Shown one piece after another: positions 28,159 to 37,349 of a DNA stretch of 64,000 nucleotides (within the stretch, counting starts at the first letter, position 1; each line of letters starts with the position of its first letter). The translations under genes and the position numbers were made by a program. Source of the DNA: G963676655 sp963676655. Its GTDB lineage: Bacteria > Verrucomicrobiota > Lentisphaeria > Victivallales > Victivallaceae. Below the pieces are notes generated by a model. The model saw only the letters and a list, made by a program, of their open reading frames with translations. It was not told where the DNA came from and made no database searches. The stretch is from NCBI GenBank assembly GCA_963676655.2, contig CAXXKX010000004.1, forward strand, positions 930,001 through 994,000. The letters are read 5' to 3'.

Positions 28159-28760
28159 GTAGCGCAGGTCTCGATGAGACCGGCGGGTATTGGTCTTTAA
28201 CGCTAAAGAATAAGCTAGAGGGTGGGATGCTTTGCATCCCGGCGCTTTCATCGAAAGCTGCCCTACGGTAGTATGCGCTCTCCGAGCGCATGAAACACGT
28301 CGAGGCATCGACGGTTCGTCCGTTTTTTGCTCTTTGCGTTCGGAGAACGCAAGCTACCGAGCGCAAATATTATTTGCGTGAGCAGTAGCGCCAGGTCTCG
28401 ATGAGACCGGCGGGGAACGTATGGATATGTCATTAACGTCAATCAGTGATTGATTAATCAGCTCGAGGGTGGGATGCTTTGCATCCCGGCGCTTTCATCG
28501 AAAGCTGCCCTACGGTAGTATGCGCTCTCCGAGCGCATGAAACACGTCGAGGCATCGACGGTTCGTCCGTTTTTTGCTCTTTGCGTTCGGAGAACGCAAG
28601 CTACCGGGCGCAAATATTATTTGCGTGAGCAGTAGCGCCAGGTCTCGATGAGACCGGCGGGGAACGTAAGGATATGTCATTAACGTCAATCAGTGATTGC
28701 AAAATGTATCTGCGGGTGGGATGCTTTGCATCCCGGCGCTTTCATCGAAAGCAGCCCTAC
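28159..28760 (+). repeat. REP/BIME repeat locus B (three units plus second-type REP pairs)
   Basis: Units at 28159-28266 (shortened, middle part missing), 28385-28513 and 28632-28760. Between them, two nearly identical spacers each carry a second REP pair. In the first, 28268-28357 opens GTAG-TATGCGCTC-TCC-GAGCGCA and closes GCGTTC-GGA-GAACGC-AAGCTAC. This locus takes up most of the 28073-28906 gap; the rest is AT-rich DNA and the promoter element at 28791. Reading frames seen here on the minus strand are shadows. Confidence 0.9.
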
Positions 28761-28790
28761 TGAATTCCAACTCTGAAAAATTCATTTTAA

Positions 28791-28821
28791 CGCGTGAGAT
28801 ACGGACTTATCCCGCGAATAA
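28791..28821 (+). promoter_or_regulatory. Bipartite promoter-like element (copy 4)
   Basis: GCGTGAGA, 16 bases, then GAATAA, 86 bases before the ATG at 28907. It would serve the four- or five-gene unit with the third caspase-like protein. Confidence 0.65.
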
Positions 28822-28906
28822 CTCATAAATAAAGTTAGTTAATTTGAAAGTGGATTAATAGCAGTTAAATTTATGCAGTGATTCAGTGAGCAGTCAAGGA
28901 GGATTT

Positions 28907-29761
28907 ATGCTGACCAAACTAATGAGTTTTGTGCCGAAGTTCGGAGCGGTGTTGCTGGCGGGATATCTGGTCTGGCTGGGCTGGGTGGAATTTGGTCCCC
29001 GGAAACCTGAAATCGGAGCGGGCCGGGCCGCGATGGCCGACCACGCCATTAATAAAATGGTCGAGGATTTACGTCTGAACCGCGGCAGTGTCAATAATAT
29101 CGTGCTGCTGCATTTTGTAAACGATCCGACTGATTATTTTACCTCGCGACTGCGTTTGATAATCGAACAGCGTGGCGTTTTTGATCTTGAGGACCGTTCT
29201 TTGGTCGAAAAAATCCGGAATAAACTCAAACTGCGTCATCCGGTATATGATACGGTGGCCGTGGCGCTGAAAATCGGCAAAAGCGCGGACGTGCAGGGTG
29301 TTTTGTACGGCGCTCTCCTGAAGTTTGAATCTTTCCCGGGTGGGGCGGTAATCAATGTCAAATATCAATTATTAAATGTTAAGACCGGTGAGATTACGTA
29401 TACCGGCAGTTATGTTGAGGATACTTCCAAGTCGATTTTGCCGGCGGTGGTGCCTGACAAGGTAAAAGAACAGACACAGGGGATTCCCTGGTATTTGAGA
29501 ATTCTCGGCTGGGTCCTGATTGCCCTGTTGCTGCCGGTTTTTACCATTTCATTCATCCGGACGATGGTGGCGAAACGGTCTAACCGCCGCAACTTGTTCG
29601 TATTGGCGGTTTATACCGGGATTGACGCCATCGTGGCATATCTGATGATTGGAGCGTCGTTTGCCTCCGCCTGGCCGATAATACTTTTCGCGTTAGCGGT
29701 GATTCTTGGGACATTCTATAATCTGACGATCATGGCCTTTGCTTTAAAGCTTGAAGATTAA
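28907..29761 (+). CDS. Membrane protein with CsgG/LpoB-like domain
   Basis: 284 residues from the ATG at 28907, which follows a strong AAGGAGG; the earlier GTG at 28886 overlaps that site. One membrane helix lies at the N-terminus (about 10-28), three more at the C-terminus (about 195-280). The part between them resembles the CsgG/LpoB/TolB-N type fold: NIVLLHFVNDPTDYFTSRL, a helix, FDLEDRSLVEKI, then ADVQGVLYGALLKFE and NVKYQLLNVKTGEITYTG. That fold usually sits in the periplasm and senses or assembles envelope structures. A related domain is in the protein at 41166. It heads a gene unit with a caspase-like protein 11 bases downstream. Confidence 0.6.
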   Translation: MLTKLMSFVPKFGAVLLAGYLVWLGWVEFGPRKPEIGAGRAAMADHAINKMVEDLRLNRGSVNNIVLLHFVNDPTDYFTSRLRLIIEQRGVFDLEDRSLVEKIRNKLKLRHPVYDTVAVALKIGKSADVQGVLYGALLKFESFPGGAVINVKYQLLNVKTGEITYTGSYVEDTSKSILPAVVPDKVKEQTQGIPWYLRILGWVLIALLLPVFTISFIRTMVAKRSNRRNLFVLAVYTGIDAIVAYLMIGASFASAWPIILFALAVILGTFYNLTIMAFALKLED

Positions 29762-29772
29762 GGAATTTACTT

Positions 29773-31056
29773 ATGACCGGAAAAAAATATGCCGTAGTTA
29801 TCGGGGTTAACGATTATCACGAAAGCCTGGGTAAACTGAATTACGCAGAAGCCGATGCCGAACTGGTTTGGAAAACGCTGATTGAACGTTGCGGTTTTCA
29901 GGGACCGGATATTCTGCTGTTGACCGATGCCGGGGCAGGGGACAACAAACCGACTTACGGTAATATTCATAGCTGGCTTTCGACCTGGCTGGAACGGCTT
30001 GAAGCGGATGATATGATTTTGTTTTATTTTGCCGGACATGGCCGGGCGCAGCACGGACAGACGTTTCTGGTTCCGGGCGACGCGACAATGCAGACGCTTG
30101 ATGAAACCGGAATTCCTCTGAAAAGATTATATGACCAACTGGAAAAATGCAAGGCCGGCAGTAAAATCGTCATCCTCGATGCCTGTCGCAGCGGCGCGGG
30201 CCGTGATATTCTGGCAATGCCGGTCGAGTCACTTGAGCAATGTGCCGAAACGCAAGGGGTTTATACAATTGCTTCATGTGAACCCGACCAGATATCCCAT
30301 GAGGACCAGGAGCGTGGACACGGCATTTTTACCTGGGCCCTGACCTCCGCGATTGCTGAAACTGACGGTGTCATATCTTTAAATTCAGTATATGAAAAAT
30401 GTTGTGAGACGGTGCGGGAATGGTGCGCCCCCAAACGACTGACCCAGCGTCCGAAAAAAATTACTGAAAATGATTTTGATATTATTCTTGCCGACAGTGA
30501 TGTCGCACGGATAAAAATAAAAAACAAGGCACTGAAGTCTTTGACCAATAATAATTCCTTACCCAGCCGGGAAACTGAAGCAAACTGTTCGGACGGGCAA
30601 GTTTCGTGGAGGAATATTCCGTTGGGATTTCGCTGGACTTCCGCGGTATTGTTTCCGCCGCTGATGATCCTGGCGGTCGGGATTGTCGTTGCGGTATTAT
30701 TTAAATCCGTTTTATATTTCGTTCTTACTGCCGTATTGATTGTTTTTATTCCCTTTACGGTTCTGATTATTTATTTGCGCCAAAACCGGAAAAAACGCTA
30801 TGCATTTCACTTGAATCAGGCGCGCGAGGCGTTGATCGAGCAGGACTACGAACTGGGGTTGAATGCCTTGCAGGGCTTAGACCGTCCGAAAAAGACGGAT
30901 GTGGCGGAATTGAAAAAAGCCGGCTATCTGCTGGGACAGGCGGCGCTGAAAGCCGGGAACCGCGCGGTCGCGCTGAAGATTTTCCATATTGCCGGATTTC
31001 AGCTTGGTTCTTATGAGGCCAGGATCGAGTATAACGAGTTGACCAAAGAGGTCTGA
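29773..31056 (+). CDS. Caspase-like (peptidase C14) membrane protein
   Basis: 427 residues without signal peptide. The caspase domain is N-terminal (YAVVIGVNDYHESLG) with His89 in FYFAGHG and Cys138 in ILDACRSG, both intact. Two membrane helices follow (about 293-335, FPPLMILAVGIVVAVLF and FVLTAVLIVFIPFTVLII), then a cytosolic helical tail with a TPR-like pair (about 345-427). In contrast to the two caspase-like lipoproteins upstream, this one should have its protease in the cytoplasm. The operon with a CsgG-like membrane protein upstream and a DUF4384 protein downstream suggests envelope stress linked proteolysis; that is inference. Confidence 0.9.
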   Translation: MTGKKYAVVIGVNDYHESLGKLNYAEADAELVWKTLIERCGFQGPDILLLTDAGAGDNKPTYGNIHSWLSTWLERLEADDMILFYFAGHGRAQHGQTFLVPGDATMQTLDETGIPLKRLYDQLEKCKAGSKIVILDACRSGAGRDILAMPVESLEQCAETQGVYTIASCEPDQISHEDQERGHGIFTWALTSAIAETDGVISLNSVYEKCCETVREWCAPKRLTQRPKKITENDFDIILADSDVARIKIKNKALKSLTNNNSLPSRETEANCSDGQVSWRNIPLGFRWTSAVLFPPLMILAVGIVVAVLFKSVLYFVLTAVLIVFIPFTVLIIYLRQNRKKRYAFHLNQAREALIEQDYELGLNALQGLDRPKKTDVAELKKAGYLLGQAALKAGNRAVALKIFHIAGFQLGSYEARIEYNELTKEV

Positions 31057-31058
31057 AA

Positions 31059-31382
31059 GTGTTGAAGTATTATCTGTTGACGGTTTTGATCTTAGTTGTC
31101 GCAATAGTATTGTGTTTCGTTGGGTTCGGCCGGGAGTATTTGATAGCGGTGGGATTACTGACATTTATGGTTTGGGGTTGGGACAAGTATCGCGCGGTCA
31201 GGCAGGCACGTCGGGTTCCGGAATTCTTTCTGCTTGGGCTGGCGGCCTGGGGCGGCAGTCCCGGCGCAATAGCCGGACAGTTGATCTTCAACCACAAAAC
31301 CCGGAAACGTTTTTTTATGGTCAAGTTGTACGGTATCGCAATTATTCAGGCCGGCGCGTTGACCGTGTTTGTTTTAAGATAA
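31059..31382 (+). CDS. DUF1294 membrane protein
   Basis: 107 residues, mostly membrane helices. The DUF1294 signature is clear: F-x-x-W-GWDKYRAVRQARRVPEFFLLGLAAWGGSPGA, then HKTRKRFF. The function of this family is unknown. It often appears near cold-shock or nucleic-acid-binding domains, absent here. It starts 2 bases after the caspase-like gene, so coupled translation is likely. Confidence 0.8.
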   Translation: MLKYYLLTVLILVVAIVLCFVGFGREYLIAVGLLTFMVWGWDKYRAVRQARRVPEFFLLGLAAWGGSPGAIAGQLIFNHKTRKRFFMVKLYGIAIIQAGALTVFVLR

Positions 31383-31398
31383 CCACAGGAACTTTATT

Positions 31399-33000
31399 AT
31401 GAGACTTTGTGAAAGATTTGAATTTTCAGGCAAAGGTTTATTCAAGAAAAACGCGATGAAAAAAGAGTTGTCGGCATTCATCGCAAAGCCGGGCGGGGAC
31501 GTGTTTCTGCATCACGCCTTCGCCGGCGGCGAATCGACTACCCGTCAAATCTTTGATGCGAAAGAGATGATTACCGGAACGGGCGTGCAGTATGTCCGGC
31601 TGGTGAATGAACCGTTCAAACTTAAATTGACTTTTGCCGGGCTGCATGATTCAGCCGGAGCGGAGCTTGATGTCATTATTGAGTGCGAATATGTAATAAA
31701 GAACGTACGGTATTTTTTGTATGGATTTGCGCTTGAACGGCTTAAAGTTGCTGTAACGGTTGAGGTTGACGAATTGGAAACGGTTTTGTCCGCGCAATGC
31801 CGGATTCCGGTTGTTGATGAAATAGCGAAAAATTCTTATGATTACTACACAAAGGAACATGGTTTGTCCACTTCCTGGTGGCGTCAATACCTGCAGCCGC
31901 AACTCAAATTCCACGGCGCGGTCTTGAACAGTATTGATGCGGTCGAATACTCCAGCGCGGCGGTTGAACGGGCCGAAGCGCTTAAAGCGCGGGAAAAAGA
32001 ACTGGCACTTGAAGCGCGGGAAAGACAGCAGCTTAAGGAAGCTGAACTACAGCTTCAGGCTGAATTACAGCAATATGAGGCGGCGAGGACCAATCTGGAA
32101 AACAGCAAACAGCTTAATGATCTCCAGCGGCAGTTTCAATTGGAAGAACTTAAGCGGCAGAAGCAGTTGAAAGAACTTGAATACGTCGGGGCTTTGGAAG
32201 AACACCGGTTGAATATTTGCAAAATGCGGGCCGGAGCCGTGGCGGATATTATAAAATCAGCCCGTCCCGGAAACGGTGGTAAACCCGCATCGATAGCTCG
32301 TGCCGAAAAAGACCTGGAGGAATTGGGACGGTCTTTGCAGGCCTCGTTGCTCGCCGCGGCTAAAGGAGACCCGGCAAAATTGGCCGATAACCTTACTCGA
32401 ATCGGTTCTGGCGCCACGGGAATTGCTGCTGAAACGCTTGAATTGTTGGATGATACTGCCGGATTGCATTACAAAGCCCGGATTTTCAAAGATAAGGCTG
32501 ATGCTGAACCGCGTCCGATTACCATGCGCAAATCTGAACTTCACGCCCACGATATCGGTTCTTATAAGGTTGCGGCCATGCCGGTCGGCAGTCCGCTGCA
32601 GTTTGAATTTACCGCGAATCGCGCCGGCTATGCGACAATCCTTAATTTCGGTACAAGCGGCAGAATCTGGCTGCATTCTCCGAACGCTTATGTCTCCTCG
32701 GAGCAGGCCGAAGTTTCCTCTGATGCGACTTACCAGGTTCCCGGTTGTGACCTGCTGCCTGAAGCTGCCTTGAGTTCCAACCGCCTTGGTTATATCGAAG
32801 CCGGCCCGGCGGGTTGGGAGGAGTTGATTGTGATTATTTCGGAGCAGCCGTTGATAGATGAATCCGTGCTGGATGGCGTCGAGCCGCGGAATCCGTTTGT
32901 CGAACTTACCGGCGATGCCTTCGACGCGATTGCCGAAAAACTCAACAACCTTCAGCCTGATGCCTGGAGTGTCGGCATACTCTCATTTCTGGTTGAATGA
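31399..33000 (+). CDS. Coiled-coil protein with C-terminal DUF4384 domain
   Basis: 533 residues, no signal peptide. The N-terminal 190 residues form an unrecognised domain ending SWWRQYLQPQLKFHGAVL. The next 80 residues are a strong coiled coil rich in Glu, Leu, Gln and Ala, similar in texture to the tail of the SPFH protein at 37350. After a helical linker, the C-terminal 150 residues match DUF4384 (LQFEFTANRAGYATILNF, IWLHSPN, then LGYIEAGPAGWEELIVII), as found after the LysM domain of the kinase at 20932. DUF4384 is common in caspase and kinase gene neighbourhoods. Likely a cytosolic partner of the caspase-like protein two genes upstream. Confidence 0.65.
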   Translation: MRLCERFEFSGKGLFKKNAMKKELSAFIAKPGGDVFLHHAFAGGESTTRQIFDAKEMITGTGVQYVRLVNEPFKLKLTFAGLHDSAGAELDVIIECEYVIKNVRYFLYGFALERLKVAVTVEVDELETVLSAQCRIPVVDEIAKNSYDYYTKEHGLSTSWWRQYLQPQLKFHGAVLNSIDAVEYSSAAVERAEALKAREKELALEARERQQLKEAELQLQAELQQYEAARTNLENSKQLNDLQRQFQLEELKRQKQLKELEYVGALEEHRLNICKMRAGAVADIIKSARPGNGGKPASIARAEKDLEELGRSLQASLLAAAKGDPAKLADNLTRIGSGATGIAAETLELLDDTAGLHYKARIFKDKADAEPRPITMRKSELHAHDIGSYKVAAMPVGSPLQFEFTANRAGYATILNFGTSGRIWLHSPNAYVSSEQAEVSSDATYQVPGCDLLPEAALSSNRLGYIEAGPAGWEELIVIISEQPLIDESVLDGVEPRNPFVELTGDAFDAIAEKLNNLQPDAWSVGILSFLVE

Positions 33001-33086
33001 GAATGAATTTGATTTCTTTGTAAGTTTGATTTAGGCCTGGATTAATGTATTGTATGTTGTTATGTTATAGGAAATAAGGAATAAAA

Positions 33087-34733
33087 ATGAATCAAGAGTC
33101 CGAACAACCAAGTGAAAATATGGCGGACAACGTTGCTTCGGGGGGTTCCGTAAGCGTCGAACTGCTGCCGGGGGCGGAGATCGGCGGCTGCCGGGTGATC
33201 AAGCTGCTGGGACACGGCGGCATGGGCCAGGTCTATCTGGTGGAAAATATCCAGATGCATAAAAAATACGCGTTAAAGGTTCTGCCGCACGACCTGACCA
33301 GTGATCCCACTTTTGTCGACCGCTTCCGGATCGAGGCCCGGGTCATGGCTGATCTTAACCATCCGAACATCGTCCGGGTCCACCATATCGGCGAGGAACA
33401 CGGGCGTTACTATATCCTGATGGACTATGTGGAAAATCAGAACGGTGAATCGGAGACGCTTGAGGACCGTTTAAAGCGTGACGGCAAATTTTCAGAAACT
33501 GATACGGTCGAGTTAATGCGACAACTATGCGACGCCCTTGATTATGCGCATAATTTCCGTGACGGCGGTATTGTTCATCGCGATTTGAAACCGTCGAATA
33601 TCCTGATTGACCGCGACGGCAGACCGGTGGTCGCCGATTTCGGCTTGGCAAAAGTTGCCGGGACTGAATACTTGAAAAGCATGATCGAGCATTCCATGCG
33701 CCTGACGATGGCGGGCGGACTGCGGTATTCACCGAATGTCTCTATCGGTGATATGAAAACCATGGCCGATGGCGAGAGTTCCACCCGCAATACCGGGACC
33801 GCCGGGGCGTTGATCGGGACTTATGAATATATGTCCCCGGAACAGCAGGACGGGCAGGAAGCTACAGTCAGAAGTGATATTTATTCACTCGGAATGATTC
33901 TCTACTACTGCCTGACCGGGGTGAAACCTCGGGGACGCTGGCGTTTGCCGTCAAGATTCGGGTTGTCCGCTATGTGGGACCAGATTCTGGAAAAGGCGAT
34001 GGACCCGTTCCCGGAGGATCGTTATGATTCAGCCGGAGTTTTATGCAATGACTGCCTCAATATTAATCATGAAGCTTCGATGGATAATACCCTTGATGAA
34101 GCCGCTGTCCCGCAAGACAATACTGAATTGGAACAACAAGATCGGGAAACGGAAGCCGGAGGCTCGGTAGAGGAGCCACGCGATAAATTAGAAGCAGAGC
34201 GCTGGGCGGCTGAATCGGCCCTGCGGAATACGCTTGAAAAAGAGCGTAAAAAAACAGAAAATATGATTGATAATGAGGATGTTGAGGGTGTAGTACCAAG
34301 GCCTCTGGGTTTTAACTGGCAGTGCCATCTCTATTTTATCGTGATCGGGGTATTTATCATTATGGCGTTTTCTCCCGCATTCTTTGTGATTATTGGTTTG
34401 TATTGGAGAAAGAAATGGGCCTATTATATTTCTCAATGGTCTGGGTTAGTAGTATTATGTTCATCATACTTCCTTGCTTTAAATCTGCTTTATTCGCTAT
34501 GTTTCAAGCGGGTAACGGCGGTATTCGGTCTTGTATCCCTTGCCGTTTTTATTTTACCTGGATTACTGCAATATGTCGTGTTTTACATTGGGCGGAGCGC
34601 AAGTGTAAAATCACAGTTCGGAGATTGCCGCGGCTGGCTTTTCAAAAGGAAAAATATTATATCGATGCAGATTGTAATATTTATATTGGCCATGTTAATC
34701 ACGGTACTTGTGAATATAAACGAAACATTTTGA
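33087..34733 (+). CDS. Ser/Thr protein kinase with C-terminal multi-pass membrane region
   Basis: 548 residues. The kinase domain spans about 30-300 with GHGGMGQVYLV, ALKVL, HRDLKPSN, DFGLAK and YMSPEQ. The segment between DFG and SPE is long and contains VSIGDMKT, the motif found also in the kinases at 20932, 43328 and 50671. A short charged coil is followed by four or five membrane helices (from about residue 415: YFIVIGVFIIMAFSPAFFVI and onwards). There is no FGE domain. The kinase half is nearly the same as that at 50671, while the tails differ, so domains have been exchanged. The C-terminal part is more AT-rich than the kinase part. Repeat locus C begins right after the stop. Confidence 0.9.
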   Translation: MNQESEQPSENMADNVASGGSVSVELLPGAEIGGCRVIKLLGHGGMGQVYLVENIQMHKKYALKVLPHDLTSDPTFVDRFRIEARVMADLNHPNIVRVHHIGEEHGRYYILMDYVENQNGESETLEDRLKRDGKFSETDTVELMRQLCDALDYAHNFRDGGIVHRDLKPSNILIDRDGRPVVADFGLAKVAGTEYLKSMIEHSMRLTMAGGLRYSPNVSIGDMKTMADGESSTRNTGTAGALIGTYEYMSPEQQDGQEATVRSDIYSLGMILYYCLTGVKPRGRWRLPSRFGLSAMWDQILEKAMDPFPEDRYDSAGVLCNDCLNINHEASMDNTLDEAAVPQDNTELEQQDRETEAGGSVEEPRDKLEAERWAAESALRNTLEKERKKTENMIDNEDVEGVVPRPLGFNWQCHLYFIVIGVFIIMAFSPAFFVIIGLYWRKKWAYYISQWSGLVVLCSSYFLALNLLYSLCFKRVTAVFGLVSLAVFILPGLLQYVVFYIGRSASVKSQFGDCRGWLFKRKNIISMQIVIFILAMLITVLVNINETF

Positions 34734-34795
34734 TAGCTTGTCTTTCCGAGCGCAAATGGCAAAACATTGTCGAGCCGATCTTGTGTAAAACTACT

Positions 34796-35792
34796 GTAGC
34801 GCCAGGTCTCGATGAGACCGGCGGGGAATGTACGGATATGTCATTAACGTCAATCAGTGACTGAAGAATAAGCCCGTGGGTGGGATGCTTTGCATCCCGG
34901 CGCTTTCATCGAAAGCTGCCCTACCGTAGCTTGCGCTCTCCGAGCGCAAATGGCAAACGTTGTCGAGCCGGTCATTGTTACTTGCGTTCGGAGAACGCAA
35001 ACTACGGAAGAGCAAATATTTTTTGCGAGCCCAGTAGCGCCAGGTCTCGATGAGACCGGCGGGGAATGTATGGATATGTCATTAACGTCAATCAGTGATT
35101 AAAGAATTAGCCAGTGGGTGGGATGCTGTTGCATCCCGGCGCTTTCATCGAAAGCTGCCCTACCGTAGCTTGCGCTCTCCGAGCGCAAATGGCAAAACAT
35201 TGTTTAGCCGATCTTGTGTAAAACTACTGTAGCGCCAGGTCTCGATGAGACCGGCGGGGAATGTACGGATATGTCATTAACGTTAATCAGTGACTGAAGA
35301 ATACGCCCGAAGATGGGATGCTTTGCATCCCGGCGCTTTCATCGAAAGCTGCCCTACCGTAGCTTGCGCTCTCCGAGCGCAAATGGCAAAACATTGTTTA
35401 GCCGATCTTGTGTAAAACTACTGTAGCGCCAGGTCTCGATGAGACCGGCGGGGAATGTATGGATATGTCATTAACGTCAATCAGTGATTAAAGAATTAGC
35501 CAGTGGGTGGGATGCTGTTGCATCCCGGCGCTTTCATCGAAAGCTGCCCTACCGTAGCTTGCGCTCTCCGAGCGCAAATGGCAAAACATTGTCGAGCCGA
35601 TCATTGTTACTTGCGTTCGGAGAACGCAAACTACGGAAGAGCAAATATTTTTTGCGAGCCCAGTAGCGCCAGGTCTCGATGAGACCGGCGGGGAATGTAT
35701 GGATATGTCATTAACGTTAATCAGTGATTGAAGAATTAGCCAGTGGGTGGGATGCTGTTGCATCCCGGCGCTTTCATCGAAAGCGGCCCTAC
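34796..35792 (+). repeat. REP/BIME repeat locus C (five units)
   Basis: Units at 34796-34924, 35034-35163, 35229-35357, 35423-35552 and 35663-35792, all in the same orientation. Spacers hold second-type REPs. The full pair is at 34926-35005 (GTAG-CTTGCGCTC-TCC-GAGCGCAA ... TTGCGTTC-GGA-GAACGCAA-ACTAC) and recurs before the last unit. Half copies occur between units 2-3 and 3-4, which are nearly identical blocks. Only the loop of the middle hairpin and single bases vary. It fills the 34734-35875 gap, and I see no gene in it. Confidence 0.92.
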
Positions 35793-35875
35793 TGAATACA
35801 TACGGTCCGGGTTTCGCCGAGACAGATGGAGAGGATTATTGTCAAGCAGATCAGTAATTTAAGAGATTGAGACTT

Positions 35876-36451
35876 TCAGCATTCAGTCTCGTCTGTGTTT
35901 TCCGATGCCGCTAATATTGCTTCTCCTTTGCGCAGGAGCAGGGGGATGACTGCCCCGAGAAAAACTGAGCCGGCGGTCAGGTAAATTCCCCATTGCAGTC
36001 TGGCGTGATAGGCGCCCGGCAGTTTGTTGATCGAAACAATCAGCAGCGACAGGATGACGACGTCCAGCAGGCAGTATTTATTGATTTTTTCGATCTGCCT
36101 GACGACTTTTTCAGTGTTTTTGCCGCTGACGGCTTTTTCCCAGTAGATCATGAACATTATAAGCCGGGAATAAGGAAAGACGATGGAGCCGGTTAGAATG
36201 AATGAGCCGATCCAGCCGTTGCCGTTAAGATAAAGTTCCCGGATGCTGTCGAGGGTGGAATAGGTAATTGGTTCGGTCATGCCGCCCATCGCTAGAGAAA
36301 AGAGTTTAATCAGCGGACCGTCGTATTGCGGATACAGCGTGATCGCGGGCGAGAACAGACCGAACAGCAGAAGCAGGCCGGAGGCGATGCAGAGCAGGGG
36401 AACCGCCTGCAGGGGATCCGGTTTATTTATCGTTATCTTCATATTCAACAA
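35876..36451 (-). CDS. PqiA-like membrane protein
   Basis: 191 residues with four membrane helices. The pattern matches the PqiA family: FSPAITLY near the first helix, FILTGSIVFPYSRLIMFM, then INKYCLLDVVILSLLIVSINKL, where the family has GS-x-h-x-P-hhKL and LDVF. PqiA proteins form part of inner-membrane lipid transport systems with MCE proteins. No MCE gene is seen here. It overlaps the end of the C2-like gene upstream by about 20-29 bases, depending on which of two close Met codons is used, so both are one transcription unit. Confidence 0.7.
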   Translation of the reverse strand: MLNMKITINKPDPLQAVPLLCIASGLLLLFGLFSPAITLYPQYDGPLIKLFSLAMGGMTEPITYSTLDSIRELYLNGNGWIGSFILTGSIVFPYSRLIMFMIYWEKAVSGKNTEKVVRQIEKINKYCLLDVVILSLLIVSINKLPGAYHARLQWGIYLTAGSVFLGAVIPLLLRKGEAILAASENTDETEC

Positions 36452-36971
36452 TGTTCAGGACGAATGAGACATTGCCCTGTTTTATGAAATTTGATCCCTG
36501 GAGAAGTTTTTTTACCGGAATTTCCGTACTCAGAACCTCGTCATCGCTCTTCAACGGGTCGGCGTCAAAAATTTTAATAACGATAAAATCATTTGGATTT
36601 ACCTTGATTTTGGCGCTTCCTTTGCCGGTATTCAAGATATTGCTGATATTGTTATCAGGTCTGCCCCAGTGCGGCAGCAGGCTGTTGGCGACAACCGGGC
36701 TTTCGGCAATTTTATTGCCGCGCCACCATATCTGATAGTAACAGTCGGGGGCTGACCCGTCAATGTCCCACCTGGATTTATTCATATATTTAGCCGGAAT
36801 TTCCGCGCTTTTCAATTGAACAGTATAGATATTGCCGGGAACCAGCATGCCTGAGAGAGTGGTATGCTTCAAGGTATCAACGATTCGCGGTCCCCATATC
36901 AGGTAGACGCCGACCGCCGCGATGCAGCACACCAGAATGGTCAGAGACAGTAGTAATATTGTTTTTTTCAT
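36423..36971 (-). CDS. Membrane-anchored C2-like domain protein
   Basis: 182 residues. An N-terminal membrane anchor (about 5-27) is followed by a beta-rich domain with the look of a C2 fold: YTVQLKSAEIPAKYMN, YYQIWWRGNKIAES, SLLPHWGR, then FIVIKIFDADPLKSDDEV, where C2 domains have D-x-D in the calcium loop. Two Asp are present (FDADPLKSDD), so calcium and lipid binding is possible. It is the first gene of a two-gene unit with the PqiA-like protein, under its own copy of the shared promoter element. Confidence 0.6.
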   Translation of the reverse strand: MKKTILLLSLTILVCCIAAVGVYLIWGPRIVDTLKHTTLSGMLVPGNIYTVQLKSAEIPAKYMNKSRWDIDGSAPDCYYQIWWRGNKIAESPVVANSLLPHWGRPDNNISNILNTGKGSAKIKVNPNDFIVIKIFDADPLKSDDEVLSTEIPVKKLLQGSNFIKQGNVSFVLNIVEYEDNDK

Positions 36972-37031
36972 GATTCACCTTTATTTCATTTATAGATTAT
37001 TTTATTTACACTTCCAATGCCTGTTTAGTAG

Positions 37032-37062
37032 TTATTCATGCGCGGGAACGCATTCTCACGCG
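37032..37062 (-). promoter_or_regulatory. Bipartite promoter-like element (copy 5, minus strand)
   Basis: Read on the minus strand: GCGTGAGA, 16 bases, then GAATAA, 61 bases before the C2-like gene start. The strand matches the gene, which supports a promoter role rather than a chance match. Confidence 0.65.
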
Positions 37063-37222
37063 TTATTATAAATAAATTCAGTAAAAAACAGATTTTGTTT
37101 ATAAAATGAATTTTGGCGAATTTTACGTAAGGGGGATGAAAGAAATATAAAACTTTGACAACGCGTTGCTTAGATGAAAAAAAGAACTTTTTGCCGATGA
37201 TATTCAAATTTTTTCCGTTTTC

Positions 37223-37253
37223 CGCGTTAGAAATGCGAATTGAGGCAGAATTA
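37223..37253 (+). promoter_or_regulatory. Bipartite promoter-like element (copy 6)
   Basis: GCGTTAGA, 16 bases, then GAATTA, about 97 bases before the SPFH gene. It has the same one-base change in the first half as the copy at 16529. Confidence 0.5.
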
Positions 37254-37349
37254 TAACTTGTAAACCTGCTTAATTTATATTAAAGTAGAGTTAAAATAAG
37301 GATAACGTAAGAAAAATAATGATTTAGAACAAATTCACAGGAGGATATC

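Larger units (their letters stand above)
36972..37349 (+). other. Divergent intergenic region with two promoter-like elements
   Basis: 378 bases, AT-rich, no gene. It contains one copy of the bipartite element on each strand (37032-37062 minus, 37223-37253 plus), so the C2/PqiA unit and the SPFH gene are probably switched on together. The SPFH gene has a strong AGGAGG at 37340-37345. Confidence 0.6.

Noticed and set aside
28379..28412. GCGTGAGC in the repeats of locus B resembling the first half of the promoter element
   Set aside because: It lies inside a REP spacer, the second half reads CGATGAG instead of GAAY, and no gene start follows.
34796..35792. Regularly spaced repeats that could be taken for a CRISPR array
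   Set aside because: The units are 130 bp with internal hairpins, the spacers are themselves repeated, and no cas genes are present.
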